This document shows positions 41,787 through 50,613 of a stretch of DNA of 64,000 bases, piece after piece; position 1 is the stretch's first letter; each line of letters starts with the position of its first letter. Source of the DNA: Solibacillus ferritrahens. Lineage in GTDB: Bacteria; Bacillota; Bacilli; Bacillales_A; Planococcaceae. The notes below the pieces were generated by a model that made no database searches, had not been told where the DNA came from, and worked only from the letters and a program-made list of their open reading frames with translations. The translations under genes and the position numbers were made by a program. The stretch is from assembly GCF_037027585.1 (NCBI RefSeq), contig NZ_JAXCLE010000002.1, forward strand, positions 310,001 to 374,000, read 5' to 3'.

Positions 41787-42605
41787 ATGATTTTAGTCGT
41801 TGGGGGAGCAGGTTATATTGGAAGTCACGTTGTAAATCGATTAGTAGAAACAGAACAGGTAGTTGTCTACGATAATTTATCTACAGGTTGCCGAGAAGCA
41901 GTGAATGAACAGGCAATTTTTATAGAAGGTGAGTTAGCGGATGAGAAGCGTTTAACACATGTTTTTTCTCTTTTCTCAATAAAGACTGTTGTGCATTTGG
42001 CAGCAGCAAGCCCGGAAGTTGAATCTAATGAAAATCCACAACTTTATTATGAAAATAATGTTACAGCAACGTTAGTGTTGTTGAAGGTGATGCGGGAACA
42101 TCATGTTAAAAATATTATTTACTCATCTACAGCGTTAACTTATGCCCGGACCAATGAGCCTTTACATGAGCAAAGTTATATCGAGACGACGAACTCATAT
42201 GCAAGGTCTAAATACTTTAGCGAACAAATTTTGCAGGATTATACTTTGGCCTATAAGATGAACTGTATTGTGCTCCGCTATTTAAATGGTTCGGGTTCAC
42301 AAGAAGGGGATTTAGTGAATGCCTTTTCTTTAGCATTGGAAACGGTTGCAAAAAATGAGCAGGTATTTAAAATTTATAATTTAGGAAATGGCCAAGGTTC
42401 CTTGGTAAAGGAAATAAAAGAAACTAATGAAGAAATAACGAATAATAATATTAATTTGTCCAGCAGCCGAATAGAAGATCAACCGGTATTTATTGAGAGT
42501 CTAAAAAAAATACAGCAAGAACTAGGCTATTATGCAGAGAAAAATCTGCAGCATATGATTTCTAATGCATGGAATGGTCACCAAAATAAAAATTTCAACT
42601 TCTGA
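41787..42605 (+). CDS. GalE-like NAD-dependent epimerase with internal deletion
   Basis: 272 residues against about 330 for UDP-glucose 4-epimerases. The NAD-binding start MILVVGGAGYIGSHVVNRL, the SST of IYSSTALTY and the catalytic YARSK (Tyr138, Lys142) are present. After LRYLNGSG the sequence jumps to DLVNAFSLALETV and then IYNLGNGQGSLVKEI. The stretch of about 50 residues usual in GalE, containing GEDH...HLIP and the DGTCIRDYIHV segment, is missing. The frame is intact, so this is either an inactive relic or a changed enzyme. Those missing segments contact the UDP-sugar. Last gene of the cassette; ymdB follows. Confidence 0.8.
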   Translation: MILVVGGAGYIGSHVVNRLVETEQVVVYDNLSTGCREAVNEQAIFIEGELADEKRLTHVFSLFSIKTVVHLAAASPEVESNENPQLYYENNVTATLVLLKVMREHHVKNIIYSSTALTYARTNEPLHEQSYIETTNSYARSKYFSEQILQDYTLAYKMNCIVLRYLNGSGSQEGDLVNAFSLALETVAKNEQVFKIYNLGNGQGSLVKEIKETNEEITNNNINLSSSRIEDQPVFIESLKKIQQELGYYAEKNLQHMISNAWNGHQNKNFNF

Positions 42606-42700
42606 TTCTGTTACAATTCATTTTGTAGCAGTTTTTTTGCGTACATTCTAAAAACAATGGTAAAATGAATGCTTAAGATGAGAAAGTGTGGTTTTATAAA

Positions 42701-43498
42701 ATGAAAGTATTATTTATTGGAGACATTGTTGGTTCCATTGGTCGAGATGCTGTTGAACAGTATTTACCTCGTCTAAAGAAAAAATATAATCTGGATGTTG
42801 TTATTGCAAACGGAGAAAATGCTGCAGCAGGGCGTGGCATTACACGTGCAATCTATAATGATTTGCTGCAAATGGGCGTAGATGTCATTACAATGGGCAA
42901 CCATACGTGGGATAACAAAGACATTTTTGATTTTATCGATGATGCGGATTACTTAGTTCGTCCGGCGAATTTTTCAAAAGATGCTCCAGGACGTGGGATG
43001 ACGCAAGTTTCGAAGAACGGTGTAACAATTTCAGTCATTAATTTACACGGGCGTGTATTTTTGCCGCCGCACGAAGATCCGTTTGCGATGGCAGTGGAAA
43101 TGGTCGAAGAAGCGAAAAAAACGTCGCCAATCGTATTTGTAGATTTCCATGCAGAGGCGACAAGTGAAAAGATTGCATTAGGTTGGCATTTGGATGGTAA
43201 AGCCTCTGTTGTTGTTGGAACGCATACCCATGTACAGACAGCTGACAATCGTATATATCCGGGGGGGACTGCATATATTACGGATGTTGGTATGACCGGA
43301 CCGTACGATGAAGTACTCGGTATGGGAAAAGACAATGTCATTTATAAGTTTTTGACTAATATGCCTACGCGCTATGAAGTACCAAAAAAAGGCCGTGCTG
43401 TATTGAGTGCATTCTTTGTCGAAATTGAAGATAAAACAGGAAAAGCGATCAGGCAGGAACGTGTTCTTATTAATGAAGACAATCCTTTTCGAGCATAG
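42701..43498 (+). CDS. ymdB: YmdB-type metallophosphodiesterase
   Basis: 265 residues of the YmdB family of calcineurin-like phosphoesterases: MKVLFIGDIVGSIGRDAV, ANGENAAAGRGIT, MGNHTWDNKDIFDFI, VDFHAEATSEK and VGTHTHVQTAD carry the metal ligands. In B. subtilis YmdB has 2',3'-cyclic nucleotide phosphodiesterase activity and affects biofilm and motility choice. The ORF begins at 42686, but the ATG at 42701 gives the family start; its ribosome site is weak. In B. subtilis it directly follows rny; here the polysaccharide cassette intervenes. Confidence 0.94.
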   Translation: MKVLFIGDIVGSIGRDAVEQYLPRLKKKYNLDVVIANGENAAAGRGITRAIYNDLLQMGVDVITMGNHTWDNKDIFDFIDDADYLVRPANFSKDAPGRGMTQVSKNGVTISVINLHGRVFLPPHEDPFAMAVEMVEEAKKTSPIVFVDFHAEATSEKIALGWHLDGKASVVVGTHTHVQTADNRIYPGGTAYITDVGMTGPYDEVLGMGKDNVIYKFLTNMPTRYEVPKKGRAVLSAFFVEIEDKTGKAIRQERVLINEDNPFRA

Positions 43499-43524
43499 AT
43501 AAAAGTAAATTTCGGACAAAATAT

Positions 43525-43587
43525 AACACCTACCATTGAAAAAACTTGGCGATTGCCTATTTTTATTCAATGCGTAGGTGTTTTTTT
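43525..43587 (+). terminator. Terminator of ymdB
   Basis: AACACCTACCATTGAA (43525-43540) pairs with TTCAATGCGTAGGTGTT (43566-43582, one bulge), then TTTTT. Confidence 0.85.
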
Positions 43588-43692
43588 AAAGGATATTAAT
43601 TGAATAAAGTGAGTGAATAATTAGCAATTGCGGTGGAAACTATAGTTCATATGCTCTCTATTATAGTTGAAAAGAGTCTGAGGAGAATCAGG

Positions 43693-44601
43693 ATGAAAAA
43701 AGCATGGAAGTGGCTAATTAGTATCGCTGTTGTTTTAGTCAGTACGAGTCTCATTGTAATTGTTAATGTATATGGAGATATAAAAAGTACAGCAAATGAA
43801 ATTTATACACCGATGGACGAAAAATCATCTGATATACGGATGCAGCCAGTCGATATTACAACAAAAATGGAGCCGTTTTCAGCACTAGTTTTAGGGGTGG
43901 ATGAACGTGAAGGTGATGTGGGGCGCTCTGATACGATGATTGTTTTGACCGTCAATCCAAACCTTCAAACGACAAAAATGCTAAGTATACCCCGTGACAC
44001 CTATACCGAGATGATTGGAAAAGGGTTTAAAGACAAAATCAATCATTCCTATTCCTTTGGTGGAATGGAAATGTCGATGGAAACAGTGGAAAATTTATTG
44101 GGTATTCCGATTGATTATGTGGTGAAAGTGAATATGGTAAGCTTTGTCGATATTATAGACATCCTAGGTGGTGTTAAAGTTAAAAATACACTGAACTTCA
44201 ATTTTCAGGGGGAACATTTTCCGATTGGGGAATTGGTGCTCGATGGAGAGAAGTCTTTGAAGTATGTAAGAATGCGCTATGACGACCCTACTGGTGATTT
44301 CGGCAGACAAAATCGACAGAAACAAGTCATTCAGGGCATTATAAACGAAAGCTTGTCAATAAAAAAAGTATGGAATTATAAATCAATTTTTAAAACTTTG
44401 GAGAAAAATGTGGAAATGAATGTTCCTTTTGATGATCTCCTTAGTATACAAAAAAATTATAGTGATAGTTTAAAAAAGATAGAGCAGCTTTATATGAACA
44501 AAGGCTCGAATGCGAAGTTGGACGGTATTTATTACTATATGCCGGATGAAGGTGAATTACTGGAGATTCAGGCAGATTTGAGAAAACATATGGAGATGTA
44601 G
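43693..44601 (+). CDS. LytR-CpsA-Psr (LCP) family protein
   Basis: 302 residues. A basic start and one membrane helix (~8-27), then the extracellular LCP domain: LVLGVDEREGDVGRSDTMIV, MLSIPRDTY, KINHSYSFGGM and GDFGRQNRQKQVI with the conserved arginines. LCP enzymes attach teichoic acids or capsule to peptidoglycan. The nearby polysaccharide cassette (39628-42605) fits such a role. The ORF can be read from 43633, but AGGAGAATCAGG precedes the ATG at 43693. Confidence 0.9.
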   Translation: MKKAWKWLISIAVVLVSTSLIVIVNVYGDIKSTANEIYTPMDEKSSDIRMQPVDITTKMEPFSALVLGVDEREGDVGRSDTMIVLTVNPNLQTTKMLSIPRDTYTEMIGKGFKDKINHSYSFGGMEMSMETVENLLGIPIDYVVKVNMVSFVDIIDILGGVKVKNTLNFNFQGEHFPIGELVLDGEKSLKYVRMRYDDPTGDFGRQNRQKQVIQGIINESLSIKKVWNYKSIFKTLEKNVEMNVPFDDLLSIQKNYSDSLKKIEQLYMNKGSNAKLDGIYYYMPDEGELLEIQADLRKHMEM

Positions 44602-44934
44602 CAAAAGTTTATAGCAGCAGGTCCGATTTCATCAAGTAAATGCGATGGTTCGATACTAATTTTAAATATTGAAGTGTCGATAAAAAGGCTGTCAAAAAAG
44701 CCACGACTATTTTGGCTTCTTCACAGACAAAAATTTTAAGGGTTGTATTGAATAATCATAAATCACCTAACCCTCATCATTATTAAAATGAGAACTATAG
44801 TTTAGCAGATTAATTTTTCTTAATGTATCTATAATTTTGGAAGTCTATTTTGGAAATAGCGCGCATACAATGACGTACAGGCAATAAAAATTGTCTTAAA
44901 AGATATTGCAGTACTAGATGAGGGGGAAATAGCT
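44602..44934. other. 333-bp gap before spoVS
   Basis: It holds a weak nested hairpin (CTGT 44689 with ACAG 44723; AAGCC 44698 with GGCTT 44714) that may end the LCP transcript. There is also a lone AGTGTCGATA (44673) like the core of the 21-bp repeats. I see no clear sigma-H promoter for spoVS. Confidence 0.35.
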
Positions 44935-45216
44935 GTGGATTCATTAAAAGTATCATCTCGTTCTAATCCTAATTCTGTTGCAGGAGCACTCGTTGCGGTA
45001 ATACGAGAGCAAGGTTTTGCAGAAATGCAGGCTGTAGGTGCAGGTGCGTTAAACCAAGCAATTAAAGCAGTAGCAATCGCTCGAGGGTTTGTGGCTCCAA
45101 GTGGTACAGATTTAATTTGTGCCCCGGCTTTCGCAGACATTACAATTGCAGGAGAAGATCGGACGGCGTTAAAACTGCTCGTTGAAAAAAGAACTCGTTC
45201 AGCTAATCATCAATAG
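44935..45216 (+). CDS. spoVS: Stage V sporulation protein S
   Basis: 93 residues: LKVSSRSNPNSVAGALVAVI, QAVGAGALNQAIKAVAIARG, FVAPSGTDLICAPAF. An Alba-like small protein strongly conserved in spore formers and needed for spore coat assembly and core dehydration in B. subtilis. GTG at 44935 follows AGGGGGAAA. A few residues longer at the C-terminus than the B. subtilis protein (86). Confidence 0.97.
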   Translation: MDSLKVSSRSNPNSVAGALVAVIREQGFAEMQAVGAGALNQAIKAVAIARGFVAPSGTDLICAPAFADITIAGEDRTALKLLVEKRTRSANHQ

Positions 45217-45220
45217 TCCT

Positions 45221-45264
45221 ACACCCGCTTAGCACCTAAGTAGTGCTAAGCGGGTGTTTTTTAT
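45221..45264 (+). terminator. Terminator of spoVS
   Basis: ACACCCGCTTAGCAC (45221-45235) pairs perfectly with GTGCTAAGCGGGTGT (45243-45257), then TTTTTTA. Confidence 0.95.
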
Positions 45265-45550
45265 TTTCAGGAATTTTGTTATAACAAATACATAATAGTG
45301 AAACAAAATGTGAAAAATTTCGTTTCTTAAATAAACTGCATAAATAATCAAGATTACCCGCAAAACAAATTGTGTACAGAAACTTTCCGTCAAAGGTCTG
45401 ATTTTTACTACTATATGACATTTGCAATAGAAGAGACTTACACTTCATGTTAAACTAATGTAGGAAAAATAACTATACGTAGCTCAGCTTGATGCCAGCT
45501 ACATCCGAGCTAACAACTATATAATACAGAAATTTTAAGGAGATGTTGAT
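45265..45550. other. Upstream region of korA
   Basis: Mostly AT-rich. A small hairpin GTAGCT/AGCTAC (45479-45484 with 45497-45502) lies 48 bp before korA. No T-box or other riboswitch core was recognised, and no convincing promoter. Confidence 0.3.
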
Positions 45551-47284
45551 ATGTTACATCAGCTTTCATGGAAAGTCGGTGGGCAGCAAGGTGAAGGGAT
45601 TGAGAGTACAGGTGAAATTTTCTCAATGGCAATGAATCGTTTAGGTTACTTCCTATACGGTTACCGTCATTTCTCTTCTCGAATTAAAGGTGGCCATACG
45701 AATAACAAAATTACGGTTCGTCCAACAGAAGTACGCGCTATTGCGGACGATTTAGATATACTAGTGGCGTTCGACCAGGAAACAATCGACGTAAACTATA
45801 AAGAATTAACACCAGGCAGCATCATTTTAGCCGATGCGAAATTCAATCCAACAAATCCGGAAGATTGTGTAGCACCATTATATGCTGTGCCATTTACAGA
45901 AATTGCGGCTGAACTTGGTACATCTTTAATGAAAAACATGGTTGCAATTGGAGCAACAGCTGCGCTTTTAAACTTAGATGAGGCAGTTTTCCAAAGTGTT
46001 GTTGATGAAATTTTCGGGCGTAAAGGTGAAGAAGTCGTAGCAAAAAATATTGAAGCGATTGAACGCGGACGTCAAGCAATTACAGAACAGATTGGTGACC
46101 GTGTAGGTACGTGGGAGATTGCTCCTGCTGACGGGAAACGCCGTATGTTCATGATCGGAAATGATGCAGCAGCATTAGGCGCATTAGCAGCTGGCTCTCG
46201 TTTTATGGCAGCTTATCCGATTACACCGGCATCTGAAATTATGGAATACATGATTAAAAAGCTTCCATTAGTAGGTGGAGCAGTTATTCAAACTGAAGAC
46301 GAAATTGCTGCAGCGACAATGGCTATCGGAGCAAACTACGGTGGTGTGCGTGCGTTTACAGCATCAGCGGGTCCTGGTCTTTCATTAATGATGGAAGCTA
46401 TTGGTCTTTCAGGTATGACAGAACAGCCGCTTGTTATTTTTGATACTCAGCGTGGCGGTCCATCAACTGGTTTACCGACAAAGCAGGAACAGTCCGATTT
46501 AATGGCAATGCTTTACGGTACACACGGTGAAATTCCGAAAGTTGTGATTGCGCCTTCTACAATGGAAGAAGCATTTTACGATACGATTCAGGCATTTAAT
46601 ATTGCGGAAGAATTACAATTACCGGTTATCGTGATGACAGATTTACAATTAGCATTAGGTAAACAATCTGTTGAGCCTTTTGATTACAGTAAAATTGAAA
46701 TCCGTCGTGGTAAAATTGTTGATTCAGTAGAAGATGAAGAAACAAAAGAATACTTTAAACGTTATGAAGTTACAGAAGACGGTGTATCACCGCGTGTATT
46801 CCCGGGTTTAAAAGGCGGTATTCACCACGTAACAGGTGTTGAGCACGATGAAACAGGGAAACCATCTGAAGCGCCGGGCAATCGTCGTAATCAAATGGAC
46901 AAACGTATGCGTAAATTACAGCAAGTCCGTTTTGAAAACCCTGTGTATGTGAATGCACCACATGAAGAAGCAGATGTTTTATTAGTTGGCTTCAACTCAA
47001 CGCGCGGTGCATTGGAAGAAGTACAGGAAAAGCTGAATTCTGAAGGCGTAAAAGTGAACCACGCACATATTAAGCTGATCCACCCATTCCCATCTGAAGA
47101 GATGAGTGCATTAATGGATCAAGCGAAAAAAGTGATTGTTGTGGAAAACAATGCGACAGGTCAGCTTGCAAATGTTATGAAAATGAATATCGGTGGTCAC
47201 GCGAAGACGAAATCGATTTTAAAATACGATGGTACTCCTTTCTTACCACGTGAATTAACAAACTTAGTGAAGGAGGAAATTTAA
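45551..47284 (+). CDS. korA: 2-oxoacid:acceptor oxidoreductase subunit alpha (KorA)
   Basis: 577 residues. An N-terminal gamma domain (WKVGGQQGEGIESTGEIFS, KGGHTNNKI) is fused to the alpha pyrimidine-binding region (AAYPITPASEIMEYMIKKLP, QTEDEIAAATMAIGANYGGVRAFTASAGPG cut here) and a C-terminal transketolase-like domain. With KorB it oxidises 2-oxoglutarate or a related 2-oxoacid to the acyl-CoA and reduces ferredoxin. The pair lies between spoVS and the downstream tRNA-modification genes in several Bacilli. ATG at 45551 behind AAGGAG; korB starts 3 bp after its stop. No ferredoxin gene is in the window. Confidence 0.93.
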   Translation: MLHQLSWKVGGQQGEGIESTGEIFSMAMNRLGYFLYGYRHFSSRIKGGHTNNKITVRPTEVRAIADDLDILVAFDQETIDVNYKELTPGSIILADAKFNPTNPEDCVAPLYAVPFTEIAAELGTSLMKNMVAIGATAALLNLDEAVFQSVVDEIFGRKGEEVVAKNIEAIERGRQAITEQIGDRVGTWEIAPADGKRRMFMIGNDAAALGALAAGSRFMAAYPITPASEIMEYMIKKLPLVGGAVIQTEDEIAAATMAIGANYGGVRAFTASAGPGLSLMMEAIGLSGMTEQPLVIFDTQRGGPSTGLPTKQEQSDLMAMLYGTHGEIPKVVIAPSTMEEAFYDTIQAFNIAEELQLPVIVMTDLQLALGKQSVEPFDYSKIEIRRGKIVDSVEDEETKEYFKRYEVTEDGVSPRVFPGLKGGIHHVTGVEHDETGKPSEAPGNRRNQMDKRMRKLQQVRFENPVYVNAPHEEADVLLVGFNSTRGALEEVQEKLNSEGVKVNHAHIKLIHPFPSEEMSALMDQAKKVIVVENNATGQLANVMKMNIGGHAKTKSILKYDGTPFLPRELTNLVKEEI

Positions 47285-47286
47285 TC

Positions 47287-48153
47287 ATGGCAACATTTAA
47301 AGATTTCCGAAATTCCGTAAAACCTAACTGGTGTCCTGGCTGTGGTGACTTCTCCGTACAAGCGGCGATTCAACGCGCAGCAGCAAACGTAGGCTATGAA
47401 CCAAGTGAATTGGCTATCATCTCAGGTATCGGCTGTTCAGGTCGTATTTCCGGGTATATTAATTCATACGGCTTCCACGGCATTCATGGCCGTGCGTTAC
47501 CAATTGCACAAGGTTTGAAAATGGCCAACAAAGACTTGAAAGTTATCGCATCTGGCGGTGACGGAGACGGCTTTGCAATTGGTATGGGTCACACGATTCA
47601 TGCAATCCGCCGTAACATCGACATTACGTATGTTGTAATGGATAACCAAATTTACGGATTAACAAAAGGTCAAACTTCTCCACGTTCTGCTGCTGGTTTC
47701 ATTACGAAATCAACACCAGGTGGGGCAATCGAGCCGTCATTAAAACCGCTAGAAGTTGCTTTAACAGCAGGTGCGACATTTGTGGCACAAGGCTTCTCAA
47801 CGGATATTAAAGAACTGACAGCAATGATCGAAGCCGGCTTAAACCATAAAGGCTTCTCATTCATTAACGTATTCTCGCCATGTGTAACGTACAATAAAGT
47901 GAACACATACGACTGGTTCAAAGAAAATTTAACAAAGCTCGCTGACATTGAAGGCTATGATTCTTCTAATCGAGAAATGGCAATGCAAACAGTAATGCGC
48001 CACGAAGGTCTTGTAACAGGCGTTATTTATCAGGATACAGAAACAACTTCTTATCAAGATAAAATTAAAGGCTATTCAGAGTTGCCGTTAACAGATATCG
48101 ATATTAGCTTATCGGAAGATCAATTTGATCAACTTATTAAAGAATTTATGTAA
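47287..48153 (+). CDS. korB: 2-oxoacid:ferredoxin oxidoreductase subunit beta (KorB)
   Basis: 288 residues. CPGCGDF near the start binds the iron-sulfur cluster with the later Cys residues (GIGCSGRI, FSPCVTYN), and the thiamine diphosphate site is GGDGDGFAIGMGHTIHA...DNQIYGLTKGQTSPRS. Forms the catalytic unit with KorA. The exact 2-oxoacid cannot be told from sequence. ATG at 47287 behind GGAGGAAAT. Confidence 0.94.
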   Translation: MATFKDFRNSVKPNWCPGCGDFSVQAAIQRAAANVGYEPSELAIISGIGCSGRISGYINSYGFHGIHGRALPIAQGLKMANKDLKVIASGGDGDGFAIGMGHTIHAIRRNIDITYVVMDNQIYGLTKGQTSPRSAAGFITKSTPGGAIEPSLKPLEVALTAGATFVAQGFSTDIKELTAMIEAGLNHKGFSFINVFSPCVTYNKVNTYDWFKENLTKLADIEGYDSSNREMAMQTVMRHEGLVTGVIYQDTETTSYQDKIKGYSELPLTDIDISLSEDQFDQLIKEFM

Positions 48154-48163
48154 ATAATAATTT

Positions 48164-48208
48164 TAGGGCTATATAGGCTGAATTTTTCAGCTTATATAGC
48201 TCTTTTTT
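48164..48208 (+). terminator. Terminator of korAB
   Basis: AGGGCTATATA-GGCTGAA pairs with TTCAGC-TTATATAGCTCT, followed by TTTTT. Confidence 0.9.
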
Positions 48209-48223
48209 CATTTTGGAGTGAAA

Positions 48224-48360
48224 AGTGGCGAATATCTGGGATCGGGTGGCGAATATGTGAGATGAAGTGACGATTATGCTAAGTGATTTGACGATTATCC
48301 ATTTGTAGATGGCGAATAAGTATAAAGTAGTGGCGAATATCACACTAATTGTCTAATATT
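48224..48360 (+). repeat. 21-bp direct-repeat array 2 (about 7 units)
   Basis: Units start at 48224, 48245, 48266, 48287, 48308, 48329 and, degenerate, 48350. Every step is exactly 21 bp. The core is the same as in array 1 (AGTGRCGAWTA), with the fourth unit starting TTTG as also seen there. It begins 16 bp after the korAB terminator. On the minus strand it reads as an IFAT-containing 7-residue repeat, a consequence of the period, not a gene. Confidence 0.85.
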
Positions 48361-48716
48361 TAATTATTTGTTTACGAATAATTTACTAAGTATTACTATA
48401 AAGTCATTTATAATTTAGGTAGTTTAAGTTTTTTTAGCATACTATTTTTTTGATATTTAATAGAAAAAAATAAAAATGTGAAAATTAATAATTATTTTCA
48501 GAAAAATAATGAAATTCAATAAAATAACTGGTATATTTAATCAAGAAGATATATTACTGAATAATATGTTAAATAATTCCATATGTTAAAATACCTAATA
48601 TTTTGGAATAAATATTAAGATTTTTGGAATAATTTCTTTTATTAAGTTGCTCTTTGTAGTAAAATAGAATTAATTATTATGTGTAAACTGTAATAATATT
48701 GGGTTTTTATGCTTAT
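48361..48716. other. Very AT-rich gap without genes
   Basis: About 350 bp of strongly AT-rich sequence with many short A and T tracts. I see no gene or clear repeat in it. Confidence 0.4.
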
Positions 48717-48837
48717 GTTAAGGTAGTGGGAAACACTTAACTCCAGTAAACAACGTGCTATTTTAAAAGTTGGGGAAACTGCTGTAAAAAAATATAAAAC
48801 ACAGCATGAATATTACATTTTAGGGGGATGGATTTTT
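48717..48837 (+). other. Structured leader of the orphan gene at 48838
   Basis: Three successive small hairpins: GTTAA (48717-48721) with TTAAC (48737-48741); AGTT (48768-48771) with AACT (48777-48780); GCTGT (48781-48785) with ACAGC (48801-48805). Then comes TTAGGGGGATGG before the ATG. GGGAAAC occurs twice (48728 and 48773). It might be a regulatory RNA leader, but it fits no riboswitch class that I know. Confidence 0.35.
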
Positions 48838-49164
48838 ATGAACAGTCAAATTCAACTTATGGTACCTGAGTGGTTTGTCCAAGATGAGCTGCATATTATT
48901 GAAACAATTATTAATAAAGTTTCCGGGACATCAGGTATTGTAATTGCTGGAGAAAACTTCGATGCTTCAAAGCAATACAATCCAATTGTACGTCTGTATA
49001 CAATTGGCTTAGTTGAAGATCAATATGAATTAATCAAGGAACTCGATTCATTCCAATTTAAAACAGTAGAAGATGCGAAATTATTTTGCTCAAAGCTGCC
49101 TGAACTTAATGCTATTGATTTGATTATGCTTATGAATAAAGAAGAGCCTGTGCTTTCCGTGTAA
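48838..49164 (+). CDS. Hypothetical protein, 108 residues
   Basis: I do not recognise this protein. It is acidic, without signal peptide or membrane helix, and looks like a small soluble alpha/beta protein (LMVPEWFVQDELHIIETIINKV, GIVIAGENFDASK, VRLYTIGLVEDQYELIKELD). ATG at 48838 has an AGGGGG site at good spacing, and a strong terminator follows, so it is a likely single-gene transcript. It stands where miaB/ymcB-type genes might be expected after korAB. Codon use matches the neighbours. Confidence 0.7.
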   Translation: MNSQIQLMVPEWFVQDELHIIETIINKVSGTSGIVIAGENFDASKQYNPIVRLYTIGLVEDQYELIKELDSFQFKTVEDAKLFCSKLPELNAIDLIMLMNKEEPVLSV

Positions 49165-49172
49165 TAGATTAT

Positions 49173-49216
49173 AAAGCTTTGTTAGATGAAATCTCATTTA
49201 ACAAAGCTTTTTTTGT
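49173..49216 (+). terminator. Terminator of the orphan gene
   Basis: AAAGCTTTGTTAGATGA pairs with TCATTTAACAAAGCTTT (one small internal mismatch), then TTTTT. Confidence 0.9.
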
Positions 49217-49301
49217 CGTTCCTTTCTGAGTGCCTCTATTTGTATTTTAATGTAGAAAGGCTACAATAAAGAAGAATAACATTATTAAGGAAGTGATTTA
49301 A

Positions 49302-50447
49302 ATGGCTAGAGGTGTATATATTCACATTCCTTTCTGTCATCAGATTTGTAACTACTGTGATTTTAATAAAGTATTTTTTAAAAATCAGCCAGTTGATGAG
49401 TATATTGAAGCACTTGGGCGTGAAATGGCAATGACGGTAGCCAAAACCCCTGAAGCTTTTACTAATATTGAAACAATTTTTCTCGGTGGGGGCACACCTA
49501 CTGCATTATCCGCACAGCAAATTGAAAAATTATTGCAGCTAATAACGAAACATATTCCCATGTCATCCGTAAAAGAATTTAGTAGTGAAGCAAATCCGGA
49601 TGAACTCACTATCGAGAAATTACAAGCTCTTTACAATGGTGGAGTAAATCGCTTAAGTATGGGTGTACAATCTTTTGATCAATCCTTACTAACAAAGATC
49701 GGTCGCACACATTCCAATGACCATGTATATGAAACGATTCAAAACGCAAAAAACGTAGGCTTTGAAAATATTAGCATTGATCTAATGTATGGATTGCCTG
49801 GGCAAACGATGGAGCAGTGGCAAGATACGCTGGAAAAAGCATTGGCATTAAAGCTTCCTCATTATTCAGCATATTCCTTAATCGTCGAACCGAAAACAAT
49901 TTTCTACATTCAATATGCAAAAGGGAAATTAAATTTGCCGACCGAGGATCTTGAAGCCAGCATGTATGGTGTATTAATGGATACGATGGAAGCGCACGGA
50001 CTGCAGCAGTATGAGATTAGCAATTTTGCGCATGAAGGATATGTATCTACACATAATAAAATTTATTGGGATAATGATGAGTATGCAGGCTTTGGTGCAG
50101 GTGCTCACGGATATTTAAACGGCATTCGATACTCAAATGTAGCACCGATAAAAAAATATATCGAAACAGTTATGGAAGGAAATCTTCCACTATTGCAACA
50201 ACATGAAGTGACAGTTGAGGAAAAGTTGGAAGAGCAAATGTTTTTAGGGCTAAGAAAAACGGCAGGTGTCACACATGAAGAGTTTGAAATTAAATTTAAT
50301 CGATCAATGATATCGCTCTATGAAGAAACCATTTCACGCTTACATCAAGAAGATTTGATCGAATTTGATACAACGGGAATTCGCTTAACTAGAAAAGGGC
50401 GATTTATAGGCAATGAAGTTTTTCAACGTTTTTTAGTAGGGGAATAA
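49302..50447 (+). CDS. hemW: Radical SAM heme chaperone HemW
   Basis: 381 residues. Radical SAM cluster CHQICNYCDF (CX3CX2C), GGGTPTALS, SSEANPDEL, RLSMGVQSF, IDLMYGLPGQT and YEISNFAHEGY are family motifs. The CX2CX of the coproporphyrinogen oxidase HemN is not followed strictly (CNYCDF with F), as in HemW, which inserts heme rather than oxidising coproporphyrinogen. In B. subtilis the gene (long called hemN/yqeR) also precedes hrcA. ATG behind AAGGAAGTG. Confidence 0.93.
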   Translation: MARGVYIHIPFCHQICNYCDFNKVFFKNQPVDEYIEALGREMAMTVAKTPEAFTNIETIFLGGGTPTALSAQQIEKLLQLITKHIPMSSVKEFSSEANPDELTIEKLQALYNGGVNRLSMGVQSFDQSLLTKIGRTHSNDHVYETIQNAKNVGFENISIDLMYGLPGQTMEQWQDTLEKALALKLPHYSAYSLIVEPKTIFYIQYAKGKLNLPTEDLEASMYGVLMDTMEAHGLQQYEISNFAHEGYVSTHNKIYWDNDEYAGFGAGAHGYLNGIRYSNVAPIKKYIETVMEGNLPLLQQHEVTVEEKLEEQMFLGLRKTAGVTHEEFEIKFNRSMISLYEETISRLHQEDLIEFDTTGIRLTRKGRFIGNEVFQRFLVGE

Positions 50448-50534
50448 TTTGAAGATTAAGTGCTGTTCGATGTAAATCATCTACTGCGTGTAAAATAATC
50501 ACAAAAAGAATATTAAAAATTTTGGACGAATTCA

Positions 50535-50570
50535 TTGACATCAATTTAGAGATTTGCTAATTTATATAAT
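50535..50570 (+). promoter_or_regulatory. Sigma-A promoter of hrcA-grpE-dnaK
   Basis: TTGACA (50535-50540) with, at 17 bp, TAATTT (50558-50563); a perfect TATAAT (50565-50570) lies 7 bp further on. The CIRCE operator begins 3 bp later. Confidence 0.6.
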
Positions 50571-50573
50571 ATA

Positions 50574-50600
50574 TTAGCACTCCTCTTAATCGAGTGCTAA
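50574..50600. promoter_or_regulatory. CIRCE operator
   Basis: TTAGCACTC-N9-GAGTGCTAA, an exact match to the CIRCE consensus, 13 bp before the hrcA start. HrcA binds it and represses the heat-shock operon, with GroE aiding HrcA. Confidence 0.98.
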
Positions 50601-50613
50601 CAGAGGTGAAGAG

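Noticed and set aside
45460..45550. T-box or other riboswitch before korA
   Set aside because: Only one small hairpin is present; no specifier loop, T-box sequence or terminator pair.
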